The notes beneath the pieces are model-generated. The model had not been told where the DNA came from, made no database searches, and was given only the letters and a program-made list of their open reading frames with translations. 64,000 nt of DNA, from positions 1 to 64,000 of the forward strand of contig CAIQJF010000039.1 in NCBI GenBank assembly GCA_903872075.1, written 5' to 3'. Position numbers and translations under genes: made by a program. This DNA comes from an uncultured Caulobacteraceae bacterium. Its GTDB lineage: Bacteria > Pseudomonadota > Alphaproteobacteria > Caulobacterales > Caulobacteraceae. Shown one piece after another: positions 41,569 to 49,114 of the stretch (positions are counted from its first letter, which is position 1; each line of letters begins with the position of its first letter).

Positions 41569-42123
41569 ATGAACCACACAGCCTATGACATCCGGCGCGC
41601 CACGCAGGATGACGCCGAGGCTCTGGCTCAAGTCCATGAGACGACGTGGCGCGAGACCTACGCCGGCCTGATGTCAGAACAACTGCTCGACGCCCTCACC
41701 GCCGACGCCCGGGCCGAGGCCTGGCGGCGAATTCTCACCGGACAGGCCGGCTATCTGGGCACAACCTATGTGGCCGATCGGGACGGAACCCTGGCCGCCT
41801 ATGGCTCCTGCGGCGAGCAGCGCCACGCGGCGTTCGCCGAGGCCGGCTATGGCGGCGAGTTCGCCGCGGTTTACGTCCGCGCCGCCGACCAGCGGCGGGG
41901 ACTGGGCACGCGCCTGATGCGGGCGATGATGGATGACCTGACCGCGCGCGGCCTGAATGCCTTCACCCTCTGGGTGCCGCGCAACAATATTCCCGCCCGT
42001 TCGCTCTACGAGCAGCTCGGCGGGAAGGTCATCGGCCAGCGCACCGACACCCGCGACCAGGGAACCCTGGTGGAGATCGCCTATGGCTGGCCGGACCCGG
42101 CCGCGTCCATGGCCGCGGCCTGA
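41569..42123 (+). CDS. GNAT family N-acetyltransferase
   Basis: A 184-residue acetyltransferase. Motifs: IRRATQDDAEALAQVHETTW at the N terminus, the strand GEFAAVYVRAADQ, acetyl-CoA loop QRRGLGTRLMRAMMDDL and the terminal NIPARSLYEQLGGKVIGQR. The acceptor is not predictable. GAGG precedes the ATG. Distinct in sequence from the GNAT gene at 4365. Confidence 0.9.
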   Translation: MNHTAYDIRRATQDDAEALAQVHETTWRETYAGLMSEQLLDALTADARAEAWRRILTGQAGYLGTTYVADRDGTLAAYGSCGEQRHAAFAEAGYGGEFAAVYVRAADQRRGLGTRLMRAMMDDLTARGLNAFTLWVPRNNIPARSLYEQLGGKVIGQRTDTRDQGTLVEIAYGWPDPAASMAAA

Positions 42124-42135
42124 CGGTCTCTTGAC

Positions 42136-42732
42136 TCAGGCCGTGTGCGCCTTGCGCCGGCGCAGCGACGCGCCAGCGATGCCCAGGCCGACGAGCATGG
42201 TCGCCCAGGTCGCCGGTTCGGGAAGCGCCGGGATGTCGGCGGTGATGATCGCCACCTGTGTGGGGTACTCGCTCACGTCTTCCGCGCTGTAGTCGCAGTT
42301 CAGGCCCAGGAACGGGACGCAACCGCCGGAACTGTTGTTGCTCGGCGAGAAGAAGCTGCTCCAATAGGTCTGTCCGCCCTGGGTCACCACGACGGCGTAG
42401 ACATTGTCCAGGAGTCCGCCTTCGTCCGGGTCGGATGCGAATGCCGTGGTTCCGGTGTTGTCTGTGAATGGCACGAAGGCCCGGCCGAAGCCTCCGATCG
42501 GTCCCAGATCCTCGAAGCCCGGCGAATTCGGTCCGAACAACGAATAGATGCGCACGCTGTCGAAGGCGGTGGCCGTGGTGTTGGTGACGTACATGACCGG
42601 ACCGTCGGTGGTCACGCCGTCGAAGTCGTAGGCCGCCGTCACCGTGCCCAACAGTTGCGTCGCCGCCGGCGCGCTGGTGGCGATCAGGCCGCTCGCAAGC
42701 GCCGCGCCGGTAAGAATGTGTTTGAGAGTCAT
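42136..42732 (-). CDS. PEPxxWA-CTERM sorting-domain protein
   Basis: A 198-residue exported protein with a signal peptide (HILTGAALASGLIATSAPA) and a beta-rich mature region containing a Cys pair. The C-terminal signal is PEPATW, a hydrophobic helix and the basic RRRK. Convergent with the GNAT gene. The mature sequence is unrelated at a glance to the other PEP-CTERM proteins here apart from its tail. Confidence 0.9.
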   Translation of the reverse strand: MTLKHILTGAALASGLIATSAPAATQLLGTVTAAYDFDGVTTDGPVMYVTNTTATAFDSVRIYSLFGPNSPGFEDLGPIGGFGRAFVPFTDNTGTTAFASDPDEGGLLDNVYAVVVTQGGQTYWSSFFSPSNNSSGGCVPFLGLNCDYSAEDVSEYPTQVAIITADIPALPEPATWATMLVGLGIAGASLRRRKAHTA

Positions 42733-42878
42733 GAACTTGCCCCAGGGGCCGCGCCGCGATCACCATGATCCGCCGTCGTACTTGGCCCCGTGCGAGGCTT
42801 AGGTCGGACGAGGTGGAGGGGGGAGGCGCGTCGGCGCGCGGATCGATGCGAAATGATGCGCCCACGCGAAAGCGACGC

Positions 42879-43778
42879 CTATTCGGGGAAGGGAACCCCC
42901 GGCATGGGTCCGCGGGACATTGACTGGCCGAAGGGCATGGCGAGCATAAAGGCGCCGCCGGCCGCCTGGGCCACCGCGCTGACGCTCTGTGTCAGGTGGG
43001 CGACCACGTCCTCCGCCACCGAGCCTTCCGGCGCCAGGGGGTCCCCCGCGGCCATGGCGGCGTGACGGGCGTCGTCGGCCGCGGGATCGTCGCTGAGCAG
43101 CCCTGTGCGCTCCATGACGAACGCGCCGGCCACGGGGACGCCGCCGCCAACGCGTTGCAGGGTCAGGGTCAGGCCGTCCATGACGTCGGCGCGGTTGCGT
43201 AGAACGGTGTTTGAGATGCTGAAGATGAACACCCCCGTATTCGGGTCCGCGCAGAACGCGAACAGCTGCGCCTGGGAGGGAAAGGCGACACCCTCGAAGA
43301 CCATGTCGGCCACGGTCAGACGGAAGGTCAGCAGCCCGTGAGCGCCGCGACGGATCAGGATCCGGTCGACCATGAAGCGGCCAGGCTGGTCGATCGCCGG
43401 CCGGGTCGACCGCCAGAAGCCCTCATAGGCGCCGCCGCGCGCCTCGGTGGTCATCAAAGCCTCCTTCAGGACCTCCGGCGGCAGCCACGAGGTTTCGATG
43501 GAAGGCGTCGCGGGCGTGTGGGTGGGGGCTTCGACCCCCAGCGCCAGGGTGAAGGCCTCCAGATCGTGTTCCCAGTCCAGGCCGGTGAAGCCGGGCCGGC
43601 GGCCGGCGATCGTCGTGGTGAGACTGGAGAGGTTGTGGCCGCTGGGGGCGTTCACGCCGCCGAGCCAGCGCGCCACCACCGACTTGTCCACCCGCAGTTC
43701 GGCCGCCAGCCGGCCGCGGCTGAGCGAGAGGATCTTCATCGCGAGGGCCAGCTTGGCCGGAAAATCGTCAATGGTCAT
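42879..43778 (-). CDS. Helix-turn-helix domain protein
   Basis: A 299-residue protein. The N-terminal 45 residues form a Cro/XRE-like HTH (LAAELRVDKSVVARWLGGVN). A central region of about 170 residues has mixed alpha/beta patterns, and an Ala/Met-rich C terminus lacks clear structure. GGAGG precedes the ATG at 43778. It is probably a transcription regulator, but the C-terminal domain is not one I recognise and could sense a ligand. Divergent from the Cys-rich exported protein gene. Confidence 0.75.
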   Translation of the reverse strand: MTIDDFPAKLALAMKILSLSRGRLAAELRVDKSVVARWLGGVNAPSGHNLSSLTTTIAGRRPGFTGLDWEHDLEAFTLALGVEAPTHTPATPSIETSWLPPEVLKEALMTTEARGGAYEGFWRSTRPAIDQPGRFMVDRILIRRGAHGLLTFRLTVADMVFEGVAFPSQAQLFAFCADPNTGVFIFSISNTVLRNRADVMDGLTLTLQRVGGGVPVAGAFVMERTGLLSDDPAADDARHAAMAAGDPLAPEGSVAEDVVAHLTQSVSAVAQAAGGAFMLAMPFGQSMSRGPMPGVPFPE

Positions 43779-44003
43779 GTGCGCCTCCGTCGAGAGGTTA
43801 CCCACCCCGGTTCGCACCGTTCGCACAGTTTCGCAACGCGGAGACGCCGCAAGTCCTTGGGCCGGGCCGACGACGGTCGCCGGGAAGCACGGCCGCCGCC
43901 GATCGTCTTAGCGCCGCGGGATTCCGTGCCGCCGGCGGTTGAAGGCGGGGCGATTTCCGTGGACAAGGCGCCCTGTCGTCGACGCGATCCCGTGAGGCCC
44001 GAA

Positions 44004-44480
44004 ATGCACGCTGCCCCTGTGTCCAGGACCATCGTCGCCGGCTGGGTCAGGGCCCTGATGCTCTCGATGATGGTCTTCGTCGTCGCCGCGCCCGCCGCAG
44101 CGGCGCCGTCCACGGCCAAGGCAAACGCGAAGGCCATCTCCACCGGGATGGCCAAGGCCGCGGGGGAAGGGGGCGACGGGTCCGCTCCCGCCGGCGCGAA
44201 ACCCAGATATGACTCGCGACCGCGTGGCTGCGTCGCCCGGGGCGGCGAGATCGCCCGAGGGCCGCTGGGCGAGCGCTATTGCCGGTTCGTCCTTTCGGAC
44301 GGTGGGAAGGCCTGCACAGACGCCTCACAGTGCGCCGGCGACTGCCTCTACAAATCGCCCGAAGCCTATTCGGCCCCGCCGGGACAGGTCGTCGGCTTCT
44401 GCCAGCGGGAGAACGCCACCCCGGGCTGCTACGCCCGCGTCATCAACGGCCGCGCCGTCAGCCTGGGCTGCGAGGACTGA
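44004..44480 (+). CDS. Cysteine-rich exported protein of unknown function
   Basis: A 158-residue protein with an N-terminal hydrophobic export signal (ALMLSMMVFVVAAPAAAAP). The mature part has eight cysteines spaced as in small disulfide-stabilised domains (GCVARG, YCRF, ACTDASQCAGDCLY, FCQRE, GCYARV, LGCED). The even Cys count supports four disulfides in the periplasm or outside the cell. Not recognised. Weak ribosome-binding site; the start is chosen for the signal peptide. Confidence 0.65.
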   Translation: MHAAPVSRTIVAGWVRALMLSMMVFVVAAPAAAAPSTAKANAKAISTGMAKAAGEGGDGSAPAGAKPRYDSRPRGCVARGGEIARGPLGERYCRFVLSDGGKACTDASQCAGDCLYKSPEAYSAPPGQVVGFCQRENATPGCYARVINGRAVSLGCED

Positions 44481-44565
44481 CCCGTCGGGACGTCGGCGGC
44501 CTCGACCGCGACGGCGGGCGCTGGCAAGCTTGCGGGGAGAGGAAACCCGCCAAGGAGCGCCCGCC

Positions 44566-44937
44566 ATGTATGTCGCCGGACTCGTCATTCCCGTGCCCGA
44601 GGATCGGATGGAGGCCTATCGCCAGTGGGCGGAGTTCAGCGGCGCGTTCTTCAGGGAATACGGATGCCTGGAGATTGTCGACAGCTGGGAGGACTTCGTG
44701 CCTGACGGCAAGACCACCGACTTCCGCCGCGCGGTGGCGGCGAAGCCCGGCGAAAAGATCGTCCTCTCGTGGCAGATCTGGCCGGACAAGGAGAGCTTCC
44801 AAGCCGCCGAGGCCCGGATGCACGAGGACCCGCGCATGGACAGCGCCGGCGAGCCGCCGTTCGACGCCTCGCGCCTGATCCTCGGCTGCTTCCAGCCGTT
44901 GTATGCGACGGGACGGGACGGTACGTCGCAGGGGTAA
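44566..44937 (+). CDS. DUF1428 domain-containing protein
   Basis: A 123-residue protein of the DUF1428 family, related to the dimeric alpha-beta-barrel (ABM/EthD-like) fold. Typical text: YVAGLVIPVPEDRMEAYRQW, FREYGCLEIVDSW, VLSWQIWPDKESF and ILGCFQPL. Function unknown; cytoplasmic. AAGGAG precedes the ATG; longer upstream frames overlap the Cys-rich gene and are rejected. Confidence 0.9.
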   Translation: MYVAGLVIPVPEDRMEAYRQWAEFSGAFFREYGCLEIVDSWEDFVPDGKTTDFRRAVAAKPGEKIVLSWQIWPDKESFQAAEARMHEDPRMDSAGEPPFDASRLILGCFQPLYATGRDGTSQG

Positions 44938-45036
44938 TTCAGGCCAAAACGCCGTGAACGCGTGCGTGGCCGCGCCAACCGTGACACCCTCCGGACCACT
45001 AGGGGCAGTTCGGCAATCTCGAGGGGGAGTTACCCA

Positions 45037-45681
45037 ATGAAGCTGTTCAACCGCCTATTCGCGGGCGTGGCTGTCGCCTGCGCGCTCGCCGGTTCGGCCC
45101 AGGCCGCCGGCCCGCTGCAGGTGTCCACGCATTTTCCTTATCCCATCACCGGGGTCGACCCCTACCAGGGCGATCTGGGTAGTATCGGGGTGTCATCTGG
45201 CCTGGACTATCCGGTCACGGTGATCCCGACGGGCCCGGTCAAACTTGAGTTCCGCCTGCTCGAATCCCACGCGGTGCGCGGCGGCTATCAGGTGCTCTCT
45301 CTGGATGTGGGGGGAACCTCCTTCGCCGTGCCCCTGCAGTCGTTCTTCGCCTCCGGAACCCTGCTCGGCACGGTGACCAGCCCTCTGTCTTTCGACAACC
45401 TGATCGGCATCACCGACACCTTTGGCCCCGAGCCGGCGGCCTTCATCTGGGGCACGTTCCCGGTCTACCTCACCGACGCCGACACCGCCGCCCTGACGGG
45501 CATCGGTCCCTTTATCGGCAGTGTCTCCAAGCTCTATTTCAACGCCGGCGACCACGCCCTCTTCGAGGTCGATGTCGCCTCCGGCGTTCCCGAGCCGACG
45601 GCCTGGTCCCTGATGTTCCTGGGCGTCGGCCTGATGGGCGCGCAGCTGCGGCTGCGCCGGCTGACGGCGTCCGCCGCCTAG
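45037..45681 (+). CDS. PEPxxWA-CTERM sorting-domain protein (PEPTAW variant)
   Basis: A 214-residue exported protein. The signal peptide (FNRLFAGVAVACALAGSAQA) is followed by a beta-rich mature region. The tail is VPEPTAWSLMFLGVGLMG followed by basic LRLRR; here Trp follows Ala (PEPTAW) but the spacing is kept. GAGGGGGAG lies before the ATG. The stop overlaps that of the convergent PEP-CTERM gene by 4 bp. Confidence 0.88.
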   Translation: MKLFNRLFAGVAVACALAGSAQAAGPLQVSTHFPYPITGVDPYQGDLGSIGVSSGLDYPVTVIPTGPVKLEFRLLESHAVRGGYQVLSLDVGGTSFAVPLQSFFASGTLLGTVTSPLSFDNLIGITDTFGPEPAAFIWGTFPVYLTDADTAALTGIGPFIGSVSKLYFNAGDHALFEVDVASGVPEPTAWSLMFLGVGLMGAQLRLRRLTASAA

Positions 45682-46388
45682 AGTGCCGCCGCGCCGGCGG
45701 GCTTTGATCTTGGCCCGTCGGCGCGCGATCTGAGGGTCGCGCCGATCCCACAGACGCCGAGTAGCATCAGGGCCCAGGTTGTGGGTTCAGGGATGCCGAG
45801 CAAGCCAAGCATCTGGAAGCTCTCGGACGGGATCGGACCGACGCCCTGCGCATAGGCCTGTGACAGACCGCTATTCACGTCCCAGGCAACCGGGCCGCCG
45901 AAACCGGTGAGCCCGTTGCTGAGCGCGATCCAAAGGGTCATCTTGCACCCATCGAATCCGCAATCGAAGCCCGCGTTGATGGGGAAAAACACCTCGCTCG
46001 CGCGCAATCCGGTTCCCGGCAGAGGCGCGCTGCTGTTGATCGCCGCAACGCCGCCAGCCAAGGCCGTCGCGCCGCCGATCCCGAACGGATTGCCGTCATA
46101 GATCGCCCAATCCACGCTGGAGAGTCGATCGCCAGGGTTTGTCCAGACGGTGAGGTCCATGGCGGCCACGTAGAAGAATCCGTCGCCGCCGGTTGCGTCC
46201 AGGACGAAGGAATCGGCGATCGGATTTCCGCCGTTCGCGCCGAACGCGATGGACGACGTCAGCGGAGTCGGGCCGTTGCTGTACAGGACCGGCCAGCCGG
46301 GCTGAGCGTGTACGCCAAGAGCCGCCGCCGAGAGCGCAAGCGCCGCCGCCAGCGCCAGCCTGACGGATCGTCCGAATGTCAAAGTCAT
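45678..46388 (-). CDS. PEPxxWA-CTERM sorting-domain protein
   Basis: A 236-residue exported protein with a signal peptide (RLALAAALALSAAALGVHAQ), a mature part with one Cys pair (CGFDGC) and the tail IPEPTTWALMLLGVCGIG plus basic residues. ATG at 46388 with GTGAGG upstream is preferred to one seven codons earlier. A perfect FNR/FixK-type box lies 55 bp upstream of this start. Confidence 0.87.
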   Translation of the reverse strand: MTLTFGRSVRLALAAALALSAAALGVHAQPGWPVLYSNGPTPLTSSIAFGANGGNPIADSFVLDATGGDGFFYVAAMDLTVWTNPGDRLSSVDWAIYDGNPFGIGGATALAGGVAAINSSAPLPGTGLRASEVFFPINAGFDCGFDGCKMTLWIALSNGLTGFGGPVAWDVNSGLSQAYAQGVGPIPSESFQMLGLLGIPEPTTWALMLLGVCGIGATLRSRADGPRSKPAGAAAL

Positions 46389-46684
46389 CGACCTCACCCT
46401 TTTCTGCACAATGAAGACTGCCCCCGCCTTCGGGCTTGAGACTTGATGTCGATCAAGTTCCGGTGGGTTCGGCTTGCGTTCCGGGGGTCAGTCGTCGCAA
46501 TATTAGGACACGCAGCCAGAAATGCGGACTCCGTAATAAATTATCATGTCAGTGTTCGACGATAAAAATACGCGACCCATGGAACAAAAACAATCGTATT
46601 TCATTTAATAAATTCAATCCATTGAACGGACTGATCGGCGAATTGCTGTGAATTGTCCTGCATGAAACCTGTTTTGAGGAACAT
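46389..46684. other. AT-rich divergent intergenic region
   Basis: No gene is visible. It contains the FNR/FixK-type box at 46443-46456, then from about 46520 to 46660 an unusually AT-rich stretch. That stretch holds a direct repeat TAATAAATT (46534-46542 and 46606-46614) and spaced inverted arms AAATACG (46566-46572)/CGTATTT (46595-46601). GAGGA precedes the plus-strand gene at 46685. Promoters of both flanking exported proteins must lie here. Confidence 0.5.
46443..46456. promoter_or_regulatory. FNR/FixK-type binding site
   Basis: TTGAT-GTCG-ATCAA, a second perfect match to TTGAT-N4-ATCAA. It is closer to the minus-strand PEPxxWA-CTERM gene (55 bp from its start) than to the plus-strand glycine-zipper gene (228 bp). 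Confidence 0.55.
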
Positions 46685-47434
46685 ATGATCAAAAAGAACG
46701 CGCCCTTTGCCATCTGTGCGGCCGTCGTCATTTCGGGCCTCGCGTTTGAGTCGGCGGTGGCCCAATCCTATCAAGGGCAGACCTACCCGTCTCAGAGCCG
46801 CTATCCGGCCGGGCCGTCGCAGGACGGGCCCCGGTCCAACGCCTATGACGCCGCCTATCGCACCGGCTACCGCGCCGGCTACCAGGCCGCCCGTCAGGGC
46901 GCGCGCTACAACGATCAGCCGACCCCGGTCGCCTTCTCCGGAACCGTGGATCCTAACCAGCGGTGGCGTCAGCGCTACGGCCAGACCTACACCTACAACG
47001 ACGATCGCTATTACCAGGAGTGCCATGACCGGCCCGATCCGGGCGGTGTCATCGCCGGGGCCCTGATCGGCGGTCTGCTGGGCAACGCGGCCGGCGGTCG
47101 TGGCGGCGGACGCGCTGGCGCTACAGTGGCGGGCATCGTCGTCGGCGGCGCTGTCGGCGCGGCCCTGACCAGTCACATGGACTGCGCGGATCGCAGCTAT
47201 GCCTACAGGACCTATTCCGACGGCTTCAACTCGGGCCGGCCGAACAGCAACTGGCAGTGGGAAAACCCGGGCAACGGCCACTACGGCGATTTCCGGGTCG
47301 GTGAATATTACACCGACCAGGACGGCTTCCGGTGCGCTAACTACACCCAGCAGATCTGGGTCGACGGCTCGCCCCAGGCCGCCAGCGGCCGGGCGTGCCA
47401 GCAGCCCGACGCCACATGGTCGATCGTCAGCTAG
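46685..47434 (+). CDS. Exported glycine-zipper (17-kDa antigen-like) protein
   Basis: A 249-residue envelope protein. The signal peptide (NAPFAICAAVVISGLAFESAVAQ) is followed by a Tyr/Gln/Arg-rich region, including TGYRAGYQAARQGARY. Two glycine-zipper helices lie around 118-160 (GGVIAGALIGGLLGNAAGG, AGATVAGIVVGGAVGAAL). A Cys-containing C-terminal domain has surface-antigen-like text (GEYYTDQDGFRCANYTQQIW). Glycine zippers insert in or bridge membranes. It could maintain the outer membrane. GAGGA precedes the ATG. Confidence 0.85.
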   Translation: MIKKNAPFAICAAVVISGLAFESAVAQSYQGQTYPSQSRYPAGPSQDGPRSNAYDAAYRTGYRAGYQAARQGARYNDQPTPVAFSGTVDPNQRWRQRYGQTYTYNDDRYYQECHDRPDPGGVIAGALIGGLLGNAAGGRGGGRAGATVAGIVVGGAVGAALTSHMDCADRSYAYRTYSDGFNSGRPNSNWQWENPGNGHYGDFRVGEYYTDQDGFRCANYTQQIWVDGSPQAASGRACQQPDATWSIVS

Positions 47435-47486
47435 CCCGCTTCGGGCTCACGATCGCTAACCCCACACACGCCTACAGGAGATAATC

Positions 47487-47879
47487 ATGCGCCCAATGCT
47501 TCTTGCGGCTGCGGCCGTCGCTGTCATCGGTCTTGCCGGCGCGCCGGCTCTCGCCCAGGACACCGGACCGGCCAGGGTGGGACAGACCTCGCTCGGCCCC
47601 GTCCTCACCGACAGCCAGGGGATGAGCCTCTACACCTTCAACCGTGACATGCCCGGCTTCTCCAACTGCAACGCCCTGTGCGCCGCCGCCTGGCCGCCGC
47701 TGATCGCCGCTGCCGACGCCAAGGCCGGCGGCGATTGGTCGATCATCCCACGGGATGACGGCAAGCGGCAGTGGGCTTACAAGACCAAGGCTGTCTATAC
47801 CTGGACCAAGGACGCCAAGCCCGGCGACACTACCGGCGACGGCGCCGATAGCGGCAAGTGGCATATCGCCAAGCCGTGA
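47487..47879 (+). CDS. Exported protein with YxFxxD repeat (COG4315-like)
   Basis: A 130-residue periplasmic protein with a signal peptide (MLLAAAAVAVIGLAGAPALAQ). Two copies of the family repeat are seen: SLYTFNRDMPGFSNCNALCA and AVYTWTKDAKPGDTTGD. This is the 'secreted repeat of unknown function' family, with a conserved Cys pair in the first copy. GGAG precedes the ATG. Probably stands alone, 52 bp after the glycine-zipper gene. Confidence 0.88.
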   Translation: MRPMLLAAAAVAVIGLAGAPALAQDTGPARVGQTSLGPVLTDSQGMSLYTFNRDMPGFSNCNALCAAAWPPLIAAADAKAGGDWSIIPRDDGKRQWAYKTKAVYTWTKDAKPGDTTGDGADSGKWHIAKP

Positions 47880-47906
47880 CGGCGGCGCGGCGCCGGGGTG
47901 CGCCGT

Positions 47907-48131
47907 CTACGACCGATCGTCTGCAAATGAGACGGCGTGTCTGGGACACTCGGCGATCGCCCGCAGGATGGCCGCCTCGCTGTCCGTGAACGGATTGATC
48001 GCAAGGGTTTTGAGATCTGGGCCGACTTCGAAACTGTGCCGGGCCCAGGCCATGCAAAGGGTCGAACCGGTGCATTTGTCCGGATCGACGACGACTATTC
48101 GTACGGGCTTCGTCTGGTCCGTGATCGTCAT
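47907..48131 (-). CDS. Single-cluster ferredoxin of the P450-partner type
   Basis: A 74-residue ferredoxin. Cluster residues follow the pattern C-x2-X-x2-C...C-P: C20-TG-S23-TL-C26 and C62-P63, with Ser at the variable X position where a fourth Cys stands in ordinary ferredoxins. Such proteins, usually [3Fe-4S] or atypical [4Fe-4S], pass electrons to P450s. The ATG at 48131 gives the normal length, and the frame upstream is only a shadow of the transglutaminase gene. It is 69 bp after that gene on the same strand but far from both CYP153 genes, to which it is a reasonable though unproven partner. Confidence 0.85.
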   Translation of the reverse strand: MTITDQTKPVRIVVVDPDKCTGSTLCMAWARHSFEVGPDLKTLAINPFTDSEAAILRAIAECPRHAVSFADDRS

Positions 48132-48199
48132 GTCATGCTCACGATGCGGCGAACGACATCGTTCGCGCGCCATCCTTACACCCGGCCCTGGAAATCCCC

Positions 48200-49114
48200 C
48201 TACGTCCGCCCCCTGAACGCCGGCCGCAGCAGGGCCAGTTCCGCCTCGGGCGTCACATCCACCTCGACCTTCAGCGTCTGTTTGCCGGGGGAGAGGATGA
48301 TGCCGTCGATCGGGGCCACGTCCGAATAGTCGCGCCCCTGGGCGAGGACGATGTGGTCGTCCTGCGCCAGCATGGCGTTGGTGGGGTCGAAGCCGATCCA
48401 GCCGCGCTCCTCGCCGCACCACACCGCCACCCAGGCATGGGTGGCGTCCGCCCCCGCCAGCCGCGGCCGGCCGGGGGGCGGGGTCGTGCGCAGATAGCCG
48501 CTCACATAGCGCGCCGGCAGGCCCAGGCCTCTCAGGCCGCAGATCATGACGTGCGCGAAATCCTGGCACACCCCGCGCCGGGCCGCGAAGGCCTCGGACG
48601 GCCGGGTCGAGACATCCGTCGCCTTGGCGTCATAGACGAAATCGCCCCGGATCCGGTGCATCAGGTCGCTCGCCGCCTCGACGATCCCCCGCCCGGGCCA
48701 GAAACTCTGCCGCGCATAGTCGGTGATCCCGGCCGACAGGGGCGTTCGGGGGGTGGGATAGAGATAGCTGGCTGGGCCCTCCGGCCCCAGGTCGGCGGCC
48801 TCCAGGGCGCGGTTGCGCACCTGCTCCCAGGGCGCCCCGAAATCCAGTTCGGCCAGGGGCGTGTTCACCTCCACGCGCGAGACCGCTTCGATCACCAGCT
48901 TGCAGTGCGGCGTCTCGATCACCACCGTGTCGGTGGCCTCGGCGAAGGGGCCGGTGCGGGTTGAGGCCGAGGTCGGCTCCGGCGTCACCGTCAGGCGGGT
49001 CTCCAGCACCGTCTGGCTCCCCGACGACCGCGGCGTCAGGCGCAGGGCGCAGCGGGCGAAGGTCACCTCCGACTCATAGGAATAGGTCGTCCGGTGACGC
49101 ACCAGATAGATCAT
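48200..49114 (-). CDS. Transglutaminase-like cysteine protease family protein
   Basis: A 304-residue protein. The N-terminal beta domain ([19 protein letters not shown]) precedes a transglutaminase core with Cys in RGVCQDFAHVMI, His in DATHAWVAVW and Asp in IGFDPTN, the complete catalytic triad. It could hydrolyse or form isopeptide bonds. The ATG overlaps the ATP-grasp/alpha-E gene stop by 4 bp. Last core gene of the DUF2126, ATP-grasp/alpha-E, transglutaminase operon. Confidence 0.92.
   Translation of the reverse strand: MIYLVRHRTTYSYESEVTFARCALRLTPRSSGSQTVLETRLTVTPEPTSASTRTGPFAEATDTVVIETPHCKLVIEAVSRVEVNTPLAELDFGAPWEQVRNRALEAADLGPEGPASYLYPTPRTPLSAGITDYARQSFWPGRGIVEAASDLMHRIRGDFVYDAKATDVSTRPSEAFAARRGVCQDFAHVMICGLRGLGLPARYVSGYLRTTPPPGRPRLAGADATHAWVAVWCGEERGWIGFDPTNAMLAQDDHIVLAQGRDYSDVAPIDGIILSPGKQTLKVEVDVTPEAELALLRPAFRGRT

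Noticed and set aside
46436..46651. 71-residue plus-strand frame in the AT-rich spacer
   Set aside because: No ribosome-binding site or coding character; it overlaps the FNR box and repeats of a regulatory region.
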